A DNA stretch of 64,000 bases from Paragordius varius (taxonomy: Eukaryota > Nematomorpha), in assembly GCA_964247055.1 (NCBI GenBank), contig OZ176053.1:2604001-2668000 (forward strand), in the 5' to 3' direction. Under the pieces are notes generated by a model. It had not been told where the DNA came from and made no database searches. It worked only from the letters and a program-made list of their open reading frames with translations. Positions 1 to 12,971 of the stretch are shown here, in pieces. The translations under genes and the position numbers were made by a program. The first letter of the stretch is position 1. Each line of letters begins with the position of its first letter.

Positions 1-61
1 ACATATTAAATGGCAAGAAAATAAGTAGTGTTTCAAATAGTTAGCATAGTTATAATATTAC

Positions 62-2636
62 TGTTCGTCGTTATTGGGTAAATTTGGAGGTTTGAGTTTG
101 GGCGAATATACGGCAATATCATCATATTCAATTTCACGTTTGCAATTATGACAAGCCTATAATATTCAATAATTATATAAAAAGGCTTTGAAATACTTTT
201 AAAAACTATAAAATATTAACTAACCTAAATATTATATACTTTAAAAAAATATGTATATTTATTGTTAATTAAATCGATTATTCTTTGATTATCGTTTTAA
301 ATGTAAACAAATAAACCGTCTCTAAACAGCTATCAAACAATTAAAGATTCCCCCTAAGTAACATCGATATAGAATATAGCCCAATATATTAAAATTTTCA
401 ATATCCCATTCAAAATACGAATTTTTACATAAAAAACAACGCCTAGAGGTTCATCATTTTTCCTTCTTTGAATAAAAGTTATTAAGGCGCATAAATTATT
501 TTCTTAATTCATCTCTGATTAATGTTAAATATATCATTACCGTTAAAAAAACATTAATATCCTGACCCTCTAAAAAATTGAAAAATATAAAAAGGTCATT
601 TGTCATAAAATTAACTAGCGAAATGGTTTAATACGTTATCTATTTCCTTTTAAAATGCATTAGTTTTGGCTACTTGCGAAAAACTGTTTAATAAAGACTT
701 CGGACAAAGTCATACATAAAGCGGATCCAGTCGGTTGTATTTATATTAACACGGTAAGAATTTATGGTAACTAATAATTTTATATAATTAACATGGTATA
801 TAAAGTGTGCTGCATATCTCAAACTGAGTTATATAAGGAAATCGCTATACAGTTTCGCTAGAGATTATAGATAGGCATTTTAGCGGAAGCAAAACAGGTA
901 TATAAGGATAACAAATAAATACATACTGCAGAAATATATTTTCAAAAATTTAGTTACATAACTTTGATACAGAAAAATGTATTGAACATGCATTCGCCGA
1001 AAAATCAATCTTAGTCTTAAAAATTAAGACAATCTATTCTTTTTTAATTATAAGCTATTTATTAACGCCATTCTTCAGTAATGAAAAATGACTTATAAAA
1101 TTATGTATCTTGGCATCTGCATGTAATCTTTTGGGAACTCAAATTTGCGATAGAACAATCAGGTAAAAAAAGTGTTCACTTCTCTAAAGTTTAAATAAAT
1201 ATTAAGGCCTTTATTTAATTTGTCAGTGTGCACCATCATGCTTGTATAAAGAAAAAAATATATTATAAGTTACACTATCTATATTTTTAAAATGATTTAA
1301 TCTGAATTTGCAAAACACAACTACAAATTACAATATAATCATTTATCAATGTTATGCAGAAATTATGGAATTGGCATATTTTTATACACAATAGATGTGA
1401 AAAATACTATCTTTCCATACAATTACTATTGATATTTTTATGTTTAAAAATTATGTGTATTATAATAATTAATTCAATATTAATATATTAAAGCATTGAT
1501 ATTTTTGAGAATATATAACTATATTATATTAATTTTTCTTTGTTACAATCTAGCTCAGCGTGGAATATCAAGTAAGAACGTTTGTGAAAAATACTTGGCT
1601 AATTTAATATGCGATTATTGTTGTTACATGCTCAACAAAATTAATTGGTATATTATTACTAAATACCGCAACAAAAAATCACTCTACAGTCGTTACATAT
1701 AATAAGTAATTTTGAAAAAAGGAACAGTAAGCATTAACCAAACTTTAGTAGTAAAAGTATTAAACAGTTGTCATGTCATAATATATATATTCATAAAAAT
1801 ATTTTTTGATTAAAAAACCAAAGACCTAAACCAAATAGTTCGTTTATAAATTAGCTTTTATTTCTCATTAAAGCAGCATGGAGAAAGCAGGCATGTAACA
1901 AATGAATGGTAATTTTATGATAAATGGTTATTTTTTTGATTTGCATAGATGATTAAAAAACATAAATATAATGTATAAAATTTTGATTGTATGATTGGAA
2001 ACAGATGTTGCTCTAAACTAAAAAAATAATAAGATACGTTATTGATTGAGAAAATAATAAAAAATTAATTAGCATAGAAAAGTTAATTAGGCTTTATTAC
2101 TTGATCATTCAAGTGATTTTCTTTGGCAAATCCAACATCCAAATAAATTTCGTTTCGTATAGTAACAAATTCATCATATTTGTTAATTATGTCGTCGTCA
2201 GAAAGCTTAGTTTTGTCAAACGGAGTTTTTGGAGAATTACTGGGTTGATCTTTGGTACTGTTATATGTCAGGTATTTGCAATAAGATTTACTAAAATCTT
2301 GTTTCGGTAATTGATATTTTAATTGGAATTGGCGATATCGCTCACCTACAGTGCCGATTCGAGGTATTTTATTGTTTGGTAATTGAGACATGTATTCCTC
2401 GACCTTTATTATGATAAAAAAGTGAACCTGCATTTTATTTAAGCCCTGTGGAACCCAGGAATATATAGGAATGTTTTTTGTCATATCAAAATGTTTATAG
2501 TGATATGATTCGTTACTCGTGTTTATTTTCATTTGAATTTGGTGGTAGACGAAATTTTCACCGCATCTACATGAATGAATAATTTTAGTATGTAAAATAT
2601 AAATTTTGCACTTGGATACAAACTTTCGCTTGAGTC
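62..2636 (-). CDS. TES: Testin-like PET-LIM protein (5' and 3' parts missing)
   Basis: Cytoskeletal/adhesion adaptor of the Testin group (PET domain followed by LIM zinc fingers). Exons read on the minus strand: about 2636-2428, then a 24-nt GT..AG intron (2427-2404), then 2403-2101, then a long intron (2100-157), then 156-62. The first part has a cysteine-rich segment ending in SCRCGEN, matching the Testin N-terminal KCG/CKCG region. The PET domain shows YSWVPQGL, EEYMSQLPNNKIPR, GERYRQFQLKYQLP and YCKYL, then an EFV..RNEIYLDVG tail like Testin's EFVKKYKSEALGVG. The last exon begins a LIM domain (CHNCKREIEYDDIAVY). Remaining LIM fingers should lie beyond base 1. The 24-nt intron is needed because without its removal eight foreign residues interrupt the conserved GLxxxQVxxYM motif. 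The true start codon upstream of 2636 was not found. Prickle and LMCD1 are alternatives; the PET tail favours Testin. Confidence 0.78.
157..2100 (-). other. Long intron of the Testin-like gene
   Basis: Between the PET and first LIM exons; AT-rich, with no recognisable gene. Small open frames here, such as 1496-1702 on the plus strand, have no family signature. Confidence 0.6.
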
Positions 2637-2855
2637 CTTTAATTTAAATAAAATTTTAATATTTCTAAAAATATGGGGTTATAATTGAACCATTTCTAAC
2701 ATCAACACAAGGTCCACATAATATTTTGTTGATATATATAAATGTATATAGGAAAATGTGTTAGCATTATCGTGGTGTTTAAATTTATTATTTATGAAAT
2801 TTTTGTTATGCTTTCAGTTTAAAAACGCTTATATAAAAAACACTTTATCTATATA

Positions 2856-5800
2856 TAAGGTGACCAGACGTCCCGCTTTTTCACACTTTGTCCCGCTTTT
2901 TCATAATAAAAATAAATTTTTTTATCCGTTTAAATTTTTTATCATTTAATATCTTTAAAATCTATTCAATTTTAAATTAAAATTTTTATTATAAATTAAA
3001 AATATTTATTTTTTTCGAATTTATCACATGATTATACACTTTGCTTCCTACTACTACTGTCATCATTATCAAAAGCCAAATTAACACCACAAATCTCTAG
3101 ATTAAAAGACAAATTAATACCAAAAATCGGTAGCTTAAAAGAAAAATTGATACCACAAATCGGTACCTTACACGTTTATTCCAGAAAATTAAGGTGATAT
3201 AATATAAATTATACTAATAGTTGTTCAATAGGAGCACAAAAAGAGGTTGTAAATTTAACGATGAATTACTTAAACATTTTCCTTTTATCAAAAAAAACGA
3301 AGAATCAATTATTTGTAAAATGTCTTGCGAGGGGGAAACCCTAGCACATGGCGGCAAGCATGATATTACAAAGCATATGGAAACACAGAAACATAAAAAA
3401 TGTTTAGATATGGCGGCATCATCTTACAAAATGAGCGATTTTTTTCGAAAAACCGCCTTTGGAGAGGAAGAAAAGAATTTGGCACTAGCTGAGGGCGTGC
3501 TATCACGTCGTTAATCAAAATCATTTCTTTAGAACTATAGTCTGTAGTTATTCGCACGTTATTCCATAAAAAATTTACATGTGCCCATACTAAAGCTGAA
3601 GCCATTGTCAGCCACATGCATTTTCTGAAATACAAAATGATTTGCTAAAAAATAATTTCTTATCCCTATACTCTGATGCATCAAATCACCATGAAACAAA
3701 ATTATTTCCCATTTTAATAAGATATTTTGATTCAGAAATCGGAGTAAAAATTAAAATTTTAGATTTATTTCTCTACCCGGTGAAAATTCCGAAATATTTA
3801 CTTCAACAATGCAAATATAAAAAAATAATTTAAAAGATAAAATTATTACATATTGCGCTGACAACACCAATACGAACTTTGGTGGAAAAGCAAGGAAGGG
3901 AACAAAAAATATTTTTTATAAATTAAGAGATAACTAATCAAAACATTATTGGTGTTGGGTGCAGCGCATATAATACACAACGTTATTCAAACAGCTGCTG
4001 ATTTGTTACCCCTATATGTGGAAGTAGTTGTTAAAATATATTCCTATTTTTATTTATACATGGTACGGGTTGAAACGCTTAAGAAATTTTGTAAAAATGC
4101 AGTTCAATATCAAAAAATGCCTGGATATTGTAAAACTTTAGCTCTGCCAGCTATCGAAAGAATTTAAAAATTTGATCCTTTAAAATCCCATTTTTTATCA
4201 CAGGACAAATGTCCTACAACTTTAAAAAAGTTTTTTGAATGAGATTCTTTAAAAATATGGTTATTCTTACATAATCAACAAGCTTCTCTCTTTCAAAATG
4301 TTATTAAATTTATAGAAGGTGACAAAATTTCGGCAATCAAAGTAGCCAATGAAGTTAGTAACCTAAAATTCCAATGTCAAGAACGGTTAGAAAATAATTT
4401 TATACCATTAACCATCCGCAATATAATAGATTATTTAGAAAAACAAGGCTTAAAAAATCGCCAAGATATCCTGTACCATATAAAAAAATTTATACTAACT
4501 GTAAAGATTATTTGGAAGACTGGACGAAGCAATTCAATGAAATTGACCATTTTCATTAGATAACATTAAAATCAGAATTTAATTGCGATGTTCAAAATTA
4601 ATTTGATTATATCTGCTCCCAAAAATTCCAAAAAGTAATCTTTCAGAAAATCGTTTTTCTGAAATATTATTAGTTAAAAAATAAGTTAACTTAAATTATG
4701 GACACAGAAAAAAATACAGTAGAAAAGAAATGGTTATAAATATTTCTCATTTTGAAATAAACTATGTTTCATACTAATATTTTAATTAAGGAATCTGCAC
4801 TATCTTCCTGGAACCAACGCTGCCAATGAGCGCGCTTTTTCCACAGTAAATCAGGTGTGGACATCGGAAAAATCAAATTCAAATGTTGAAACTTTAAAAT
4901 CCATTTTATCTGCCAAATGTAATTTGACAATTCTTGTGAAGATTTCTACAATATTTTAAAAAATGATGACAATTTGCTAAAACGCATTCACTCAAAAAAA
5001 ATATACCAAAGAATAAAATATTTTCTTATATTTATAAAGTTTTGTCAAATTATATTAGAACACATAAAATGGCTTTAATTCAACATTTAAATTTGATTTA
5101 GTGTCCTTACTTAATATACTGTGGAAAAACGCGTTCAATAGTAGTGGATCAGGTAAAGATAATGCAACTACAATTAAAATATTATTGTATGGAACATAAT
5201 TTGCTTAAAAATGAATATTTCAACCATTTCTATCCTACGTATTTTTTTCTGTGGTCCATAATATAAGTTTTCATTCAATATATTTATTTAATAATGAGAC
5301 TTCATAAAAAAAGTGTCATTGTGCACCTTCTTGTCTCCAAATAATTGTTTCTGTTTGTATAAAACATTTTATTCTGGATATTCATTGAGCCTTGTTTTTC
5401 TGGATGCTTTATAATATTGCGATTAGGTAATGGATTAATCTAACTTTTTTTGACTTGGAATTTTGACCTTTGTCCCTTGATAAAAAAATAGGATTCTAGG
5501 AGATCACATTTTTATAAATAATTCAATCGCAAAAGAGTTAACCAACAGTTGTACACCAAGCATTTTAACATCTATATTTTCCACATTCAGGGGTAACTAA
5601 TCAGTAGCTGTTTGAATAGCGTTGTGTATCTGCCAATAATGTTGTGATTAAGATTATTTGCTAAATTGTTAAAAATATTTTTTGTGCCGCTTCTTGCATC
5701 ACCCAGCGCACTTTGTCATGATTTTATCTTTATTATTTTCTAGAATATTACAATCACTTCACTCTTAGTTCGTACACATGTAAGTTTACTGAATAAGGTA

Positions 5801-5967
5801 CAAATAACCTGTAAGGTACAAATTTTTTTATATTTATAATATTGTGTTAAAAATAAATAAAAATTACAATAAATTTTTTGCATAAAAATTTTTGGTTGTA
5901 CCCCCCAATGACCCCTCCCCTTCTCAAATTTGTCCCGCTTTTTCCTTTAAAAAATCTGGTAACCTTA
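2856..5967 (+). mobile_element. hAT transposon, decayed, with an inverted second partial copy
   Basis: The termini are inverted (TAAGGTGACCAG at left, CTGGTAACCTTA at right, each followed inward by a CCCGCTTTTTC block) and are flanked by a perfect 8-bp duplication, TCTATATA, at 2848-2855 and 5968-5975. Inside, plus-strand pieces of a hAT transposase run from about 3221 to 4960: a BED/TTF-like zinc finger with FNDELLKHFPFIKK and AHGGKHDITKHMETQKHKKC, then SDASNHHETKLFPILIRYF, then ADNTNTNFGG. The frame is interrupted many times. From roughly 5330 to 5770 the same transposase region occurs again on the minus strand (for example the match of 3960-4020 to the reverse of 5580-5650), so the right half is an inverted partial copy. 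Three imperfect ~34-bp tandem units sit at 3072-3175. Confidence 0.88.
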
Positions 5968-5975
5968 TCTATATA

Positions 5976-7282
5976 GTTAAATGCTGAATATTTTACCTGA
6001 GAATTTTGGTTGTTTACTCGTCTTCAAATTTTGTGAAAATGAACCTTTAAATAAAAATTAGGAGGGAAAGAAATGTACAGCATCGAATTATGAAAAGTGT
6101 TAAATATATCTTAAAGCGCTTTCCGTTATGCCTCAAAATAGTATGCTAGATGCTTCAACAACTTCAAATTTATGTGTTTAAGAAATGTATGTTAAAAATA
6201 TTTTTCGTTGATATTTATGTTTAGCATATATTAAAAATTTTTTGCGACATCTAGGCAGATTTGCTCTGAAAAACCAGCCCTTTTAGAAGAACAAAATTTG
6301 AGACATCAAATTAATGTTAAAAAGATATTTTTATAATTTTTTACATAGTATATTATATAATTTAAGGGTAATTTTGGCATGAAAATTTATATTTACCAAA
6401 AAATATTATAAGTGCAAATTTTGCTTTCTGAGATAAAGCATCAACCAAAAATTGTGATTCTTATTACTCCTAAAAACTAAAAGCAACATATAACACTGAT
6501 TCATTTTTCCATCGTATAAAATCATCAAATTATTTTTTATCCCCGTTTCTGGTCGAACGTGATAAACTGAAATTAAAATTTCATTTGAAAAAACTTATTA
6601 TTACTTACTATTTGCAGAAACATCATGGTACAAATTAAAACAACATGACTTTTGTGCACATAAAATCAAAATAAACTACTGTTACTACTTATTTCAATGT
6701 TAGATGTGATTTAAATTAAATATTAGCTTTAATTTTAGCGTTAGAACAATAACATGATAATTTGTAAAAAGTTAAAGTAAAAATGGCATCGAAGTATTTT
6801 GATTAACTTTTTTCAAAACTGAATTTTTAGATCAGTGGTTTATATATGGGTGCAAAGAAGCCTAGATATTTAAGAGGGGGCGAAAAAATTTGGAAAAAAG
6901 ACCTAAGATTTATTTTAAATTACATAATGTATATTACACTGTGATATTTCCATGAGATAGCTTATAGCTAGCTAGTTCATTTGTCGCAAAAAAAATATTT
7001 GTTCACGACCTAGTTATTAAGATATTGAGACAAAATAGGAATCTGGCAGCAAGTGAGAGGATATTTATGAATAATTAAAAAAAATATGATAAAATTGAAA
7101 TCATAAGATTTATTATCATTTTATTAAATATTTACAATTTATAAATAGCCTAAAATCATATATTTAGGGTTATAAAAACTCCGATCAAAAATCGTGTTTT
7201 TCCTTTGACATCCTTACACAAAAATTATTTTATAAAACTATATTAAAATATTAATTAATTTATTTACTAGCTAAACACACCA
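5976..7282. other. Gene-free AT-rich stretch
   Basis: No coding homology seen. At about 6834-6900 a CAGTGGTTTATATATGGGTGC motif followed by a G-rich stretch looks like one end of a hAT element whose partner end I could not find. Confidence 0.4.
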
Positions 7283-7866
7283 TTAACACTTGGATACAAC
7301 ACACTCATTTTAGTCCTTCGATTCAAATTGGGGTAGTTGGATACCCTAGGCCTGTTTAAAATCAAATACTTTAAAAAGTATGGAAGGAATCGAAACTATG
7401 ACAAAATTCTGCACTTATATAACATTAATAAACCGAAATATATAAAAAAATTTATTCAATAATACTTGATATTAATTATTTTGAGCTAAATCCGAAAGGT
7501 AAAAATTTCGTCAACGTGACAGGTGTCAAATTTTAAAATTAAAAAATAAGACAAAATAAACCGCTTTTTCTATTACTATCAATGTTAGATGTAATTTATA
7601 TAAAAAAAATAGCTTTAGTTTTACCCTTAAAATTAAATGAAGATGATATTTTCCAAAATTTTTGTAAAATAAAAATGGCGTCGAAGTATTTAGAGATGGA
7701 ACTTTTTTTCACAACAAAATTCTATCAAGATATTTTGGCATATTTATATAATATTTATTAGGATAAAAGCATAAATTTAAATTTCCACCGTTTCCTTCAG
7801 TAGTTTTTTAAAAATTTAAATTTATTCTGGGGTATTTAGATGCCCCAATTCGAATCGAAGTGTTAA
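7283..7866. mobile_element. TTAA-ended MITE, family A, complete copy 1
   Basis: Non-autonomous element of 584 bp bounded by TTAA on both sides. The left end reads TTAACACTTGGATACAACAC and then the block TTCGATTCAAATTGGGGTA. The right end carries the same TTCGATTC-GGGGTA block in inverted orientation, ending in GAAGTGTTAA. A GGGGTA..TACCCC palindrome lies near each end. No coding capacity. At least seven more copies or fragments occur in this window. TTAA target duplications suggest piggyBac-like mobilisation, but the first bases inside are CAC, not the usual CCC, so the superfamily is uncertain. Confidence 0.8.
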
Positions 7867-8773
7867 AATCACATTTATATTTTATACCGTAAAAATAACT
7901 TGAACAAAATAAACTAAAAAATATGGTTTTTTGTAATCTTCTCATTTGGTTTATAAGGATACAATTATTTTACTGCTTTATTGAAATCTTACATGAGCGG
8001 AATTACAAAATATAAAAATTATACAAAATAGAATTTCCAAGTAATGGAATATAAATTAACATCCCTAAAAATCCCAGTAACAGGTTTGTTTTTACACAAA
8101 TAAATATTTTTATTGGGATTTGTACAGTTTGGTTGATACACTACTTGTAATCCTAATTTGTATTAATTTGTATACTTTATTCCCGCTCATGTAAGATTCC
8201 AAAATAAAACAGTAAATTTATTATACACTCATAAATTAGATAAGAAAAAAATAAAAATACAAAGAAGAATATATATTTAATAATTTTATTTTGAAATGTA
8301 AGTTATTTTTTTGTAAAAATATGAATGTTATTATAATAGGGAGTTTAACTAGTAATAAAATAATTTTTTTATATGTTTTATAATTTTGTCTTTTAAATGT
8401 TTAAGGATACACGATTTTTTGATCCGAGCTTTTATAAAAGCCCTGGATTTTAGGTCACTTATAAATTGTAGATATTTGATAAAATGTGAAAAAATGACCC
8501 TTTTTTGCAGACCGTGTTATGTTTGAAAATTGCTGTATTTAATATTATTTAAACAAAATATTGTTAAATTATAATGTTTTAATTTTTACTGGTTCTACAT
8601 ATTAAAACATAAAAGAGAATATTGTTAAAAGACTAAAAACATAGTTGATTTAAAGCTTTTCCAAGTAGAGGAAGAGGCAATAGAGTTGAATTATGACAAT
8701 TAAAAATCAATTTTATTGAATAACAGCGTTCTCGTACTGCTACGCCGCCCGAGGAAGTCCTTCGGACTTCTGG
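7867..8773. other. Gene-free stretch
   Basis: AT-rich with no recognised gene. It ends in an unusual GC-rich hairpin, GAAGTCC-TTC-GGACTTC, at about 8754-8770, immediately before the G homopolymer. Confidence 0.4.
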
Positions 8774-10699
8774 GGGGGGGGGGGGGGGGGGGTCTTTTTG
8801 ATAAAGGGACACCAAAATGATCCATATGTGGATTTTTCAGAACAATATTTAATAGTCATATCTCATAGGATTTCCAAAACGGCTTATTCATACTAATATT
8901 GTTGACTTGTGTAAAAGTTCCAAATTGACGGCTAACGGAACAAAACCCTATACTATAATTATTACCTTTTTATGGGTAATATTAAGCCATTATTGAACTC
9001 GTATGGCTTCTTAAGTTTTTTGAAAATTAGCTCCAAAGCCACGCCATTTTTATATGGCGTCTCAGTTTTAAACCGGTAGACCCCTCCCATAGGCCGTACG
9101 GGAAAAGCGCTAAGTTAAATTTTTGGCTATATAGGGTAAATATTTGGAATCATCTTTGCATCGTCTCATGGGTTATTTTAAAAATTACCTTAACCCTTAA
9201 TAATCGTTATATGATGACGTATTTTTAGGGCATAAAGGCCCCAAATTAAGGGCTAATAAAAAGGCCTGACCTTAATTTTTACCTAGTTACGGGTAATATT
9301 TTGAACCTTAGATAAGCTCATATGGCATAAGTTTTAAATTAGTTCCACAAGAACGCAACTATAGAGTGGCACAGTTTTTGGAGGGTATTTTTTTACCCAG
9401 AAGCAGGTGTAAAAAGGGGTCGGGCAAAGTTTTGTCTTTATATGGGAAATATCTGGAATTATTATGTACATATGCTCTTTTAAGTTCATGGAAATATGGC
9501 TTTAACAAAAAATTGTTCTATGGCGGCGAATTTTTCAGGGCTTAAAACTTTCTTAGCGACTCAGTGAAATAACCCCCTATACTAAAATATTTGTTTTTTA
9601 AGGGTAATAAATATTTTATACCCTTATTGAACTCACATGGTCTCATAAGTTTTCTGAAATTTGGCTCCAAAGGCATGATGTATGGATATAATAACGCATT
9701 TTTACGCGGGTAGCCCCTACCCAGAACCTATTTAACCGCTAATTTAAAAAAAATCCGCTCGACTTAAATTTTTGCCTTTTTACGGGTAATATTTAAGGCT
9801 CTTATAAAACTTATTTGGCCTGATATCTGAAAAAACCTAAACAACGCAATTTTGTTATGGTAGCGCAGTTTTAGGCGGGTAGCTCCCTAGGTTAATATAA
9901 AAAAGACGTTCGATAATATTTTTTGCCTTTATATGGGAATACCTGAAAATATCATTCATTCCATATGCTCTTAATAGTTTATGGAAGAATGGCTCTAAAT
10001 AATAGTAATAATAGCGCATTTTTTAGGACGTAAAGGGTCTATTAACAGCTTTTGAAAAAAATATTTTTTGATGTCAAAATTTTGACTATATTTAATTTTA
10101 TCGCGCAATCTCGGTCCTGTTTACTTAAGTCAATACCCATTTTAGACCGGTCCAAATTCTTCAGACTTCAAAGACCACATCTAAAATTCAAAATATTATT
10201 TTGTTTTTACTTTAATGATATATATGATGGTCATTACCTAATGGAATGGCTTTACCACAAAGTGATTAACTTCTTTATACCACTCGTAATGGCCAAAATT
10301 CTGATAATATAACTAACAGATCTAAATAACTTCTTAGGATATTATATTATAAAATATGAAAATCTTTATAATAGTTTTATGGCACATTATTTGGAATGCT
10401 GAACGCTTCGACCATATCAGAAATTTTATAAAAATGTTATAATTAGCATATTCTGGTAGAATTTGGTAAACAATTTTTATTTAATATAGCTATGAAATCA
10501 ACTCAATATCATCAAATTTTATAGTAACTAGAAAGTCTTGGAAATATTTCATCCATGATCTGAACTACCAGGAATAATCATAATTTTATTTTGATGTTAA
10601 GATCTAGCATATATTAAATATTCTTTTGCGTTTTTCCTGGCATTTTTACGTTTCTAATATAAAAAGACTCTGGTCCGATTAAAGATTCCCCCCCCCCGG
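8774..10699. repeat. Decayed dimeric tandem array bounded by poly-G and poly-C runs
   Basis: About 1.2 kb (roughly 8960-10050) of degenerate units of ~150-180 bp that alternate between two types. Type A contains GGGTAATATT..., AACTCATATGGC, AAGTTTT.TGAAATT and GGCTCCAAAG, at about 8977, 9290, 9603 and 9783. Type B contains TATGGGAAATATCTGGAAT, TATGCTCTTTTAAGTT and ATGGAA.TATGGCT, at about 9130, 9440 and 9934. Many units end in GCGCATTTTTTAGG or GGCGGGTAGCCCC. The block is preceded by a run of 21 G at 8772-8792 and followed by 10 C at 10688-10697, that is, inverted homopolymer ends. No coding frame of note; the open frame at 10052-10312 lies in its decayed right flank. Confidence 0.6.
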
Positions 10700-10709
10700 G
10701 TGCAATAGG

Positions 10710-11267
10710 AATTCAAAACTGCAAATTAAATTGGGGTATCTAGGAAGCTCAGATAATATTTAAATAAATATTTTTTAAAAATTACTAAAAAATGGTTCAA
10801 TGCTTCTATCCTAATGAAATTATATAAATAGGCCAAAATATCCAAATAAATTTAGTTTTGAAAAAAATGTCGATATCAAATTTCTTTGACCTTATTTTTA
10901 TTTTATATTTTGGCAATATATCGTGTTTATTTAATAACGCTAAAATTAATGCTAATTTTTTATTATAAGCATATCTAACATTAATATAAACAGAAAAATT
11001 AATTTATTTTGCATCCATTTTTTTTAGTTATTGTACACATATAATGTTGACTAAAGTTTTATTTGAGTTTTATTCATAAAATAGTAATATTTAGTTTTTT
11101 AATGAATTTTTATTAATATTTAGGTACTTCAAGGTTATATAAGTGTAATTTGCAATGGTTTCAATATGTTCGATATTTTTAGAATATTTAATTTTGGATA
11201 GGCCAAGAGGCTTCAAGACCTCATTTCGGAGGATTGAAAAAAATATGTTGTATCCAAGCCTTAATAA
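10710..11267. mobile_element. MITE family A, copy 2 (diverged)
   Basis: Begins near the AAATTGGGGTATCTAGG block and ends in ATGTTGTATCCAAGCCTTAA. The interior matches copy 1, including a GCTTCTATCCTAATGAAATT segment. Both ends are eroded. Confidence 0.6.
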
Positions 11268-11526
11268 AATTACCTTGTCTTCCAATTTATATGATATAAT
11301 ATTTATATTATTATTAAATGATTTACATTTACCAAAAAAACTTCGAATAAGGTGCGCAAAATTTAAATTTTCCAACTTATGATGGATATAAAACTTGCAA
11401 TTCAATCTCGTAAATTTTATAATCCGTATCTGAGAAACGTTATTCGTTTTTCCTTATAATATAAATATTTCATCAGTAAGAATTTTTTCGCACCGCATAA
11501 AAACATTGTTATCCATAAAATTTTAT

Positions 11527-12632
11527 TTTAACACTTCGATTTAAATTGGGGTATCTAAATGCCCTAGACAATATTTAAATTGATATTTTTAAAAAACTAA
11601 TGAATGACAGTTTACATACACTTAAAAACAACACATTCATTTTAGTCCTTCGATTCGAATTGGGGTAGTTAGATACCCCAGCCCTGTTTAAAATTAAATT
11701 TTTTTAAAAAATATGGAAGGAATCGAAATGGCAAAACTTTGCACTTATATAACATTAATGAAGGAAAATATATAAAATTTATTATATACTTGATATTACT
11801 AATTTTAAGCCAAAACCGAAAGGTAAACATTTAGTTAACGTGATATGTGTGCGATGGTAAAATTAAAAAATAATACAAAATAAACCGCACTTTCTATTTC
11901 TACCAATGTTAGATGTCATTTAAATAAAAAATTAGCTTTAATTTTACCCTTAACACTAGATGAAGACGATATTTTGCAAAAATTATGTAAAATTAATATG
12001 GCGTCGAAGTAGTTTGACATTGAACTTTTTTTTCAAAACAAAATTTTATTTAGATATTTTGGCATATTTATAAAATTTTTATTAGGATAGAAGCATAAAT
12101 TTAAATTGGGACCGTTTCCTTCAGTAGTTTTTTAAAAATCTTAAGTCAATTTTAATCTGTGGTTTAGATACCCCAATTTGAATTGAAGTGTTAAATTTAT
12201 GCTTCTATCCCAATAAAAATTATATAAATAAGCCAAATTATAACTAAAATTTAGTTTGATAAAACCTTATCCAACTACTTCGTTGCCATTTTTATTTTAA
12301 AACATTTTAGCAAAATATCGTGTTAATTTAAATTTAAAGCTAAAATTAATTCTAATATTTTATTTAAATTACATCTAAAATTGATAAAGCTCACATGTCA
12401 TGTTGACTGAATTTTTACCTTTGTGTTTTACCTTAAAACAAGTAATATCAAGTAATGTTGAATGATTGTTTTATATTTTTGTTCGTATAAGTGCAAACTT
12501 TAGCCATGGTTTTAATTCTTTCCATATTTTTCAATTTTAAACAGGCCGGGGGGATCCAACTACCCCGATTTGAATCGAAGGACTGAAATGAATGAGTTGT
12601 ATTCATATGTTATAATATTTAACACTCCATCA
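11527..12632. mobile_element. Cluster of MITE family A copies in opposite orientations
   Basis: A truncated copy starts at 11527 with TTAACACTTCGATTTAAATT. It is cut at about 11615 by a nearly complete copy running from about 11620 (CAACACATTCATTTTAGTCC) to about 12194 (TTGAATTGAAGTGTTAA). A further partial copy follows, in the opposite sense, to about 12632, ending in GATTTGAATCGAAGGACTGAA. The junctions are abrupt, so copies inserted into or beside one another. Confidence 0.65.
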
Positions 12633-12960
12633 CCTTTTCGCTTTTTTGTGCGCGGTGGTATATTGGGGTAGTTTTATATCCCACACTCTTATCTTGTAAA
12701 TAAACTTTAGTTATAATAAACATTGTTCTCCTGTATTTTAAAATCATTTTTACATATTTATAGATTCTTGAGTCTAAACAGGATATTTTAAAATATCACT
12801 AAATATCAAGTATTTGCTGGTAAAATATACCCAGGTTTATCAAAGTTAATTAATTATTTATATTTTAATCTATAATATATATTTATTTGCCGAATATTGA
12901 AAAAATTAAAAAAAAGTTTCCATTATGCGCCTAAAAGGCTAAATATAATTTTATAAATTC
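12633..12960 (+). mobile_element. TTAA-ended repeat, family B
   Basis: Begins TTTAACACTCCATCACC and carries a GGGTAGTTTTATATCC block, then a segment with TTGCTGGTAAAATATACC and ATATTTATTTGCC. Related copies occur at about 41858-42330 (same orientation) and about 37370-37690 and 38310-38500 (reverse). Its first bases resemble family A, so the two are probably related non-autonomous families. Confidence 0.5.
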
Positions 12961-12971
12961 AAACTTATATC

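Noticed and set aside
1496-1702. Open frame in the Testin intron as a gene
   Set aside because: AT-driven composition, no homology, lies inside an intron on the opposite strand.
3072-3175. Three ~34-bp repeats as a CRISPR-like array
   Set aside because: Imperfect contiguous tandem units without spacers, inside a hAT transposon in an animal genome.
7283-7360. TTCGATTC motif as a tRNA B box (SINE head)
   Set aside because: No A box, no RNA fold and no poly-A tail; the motif is part of symmetrical inverted ends.
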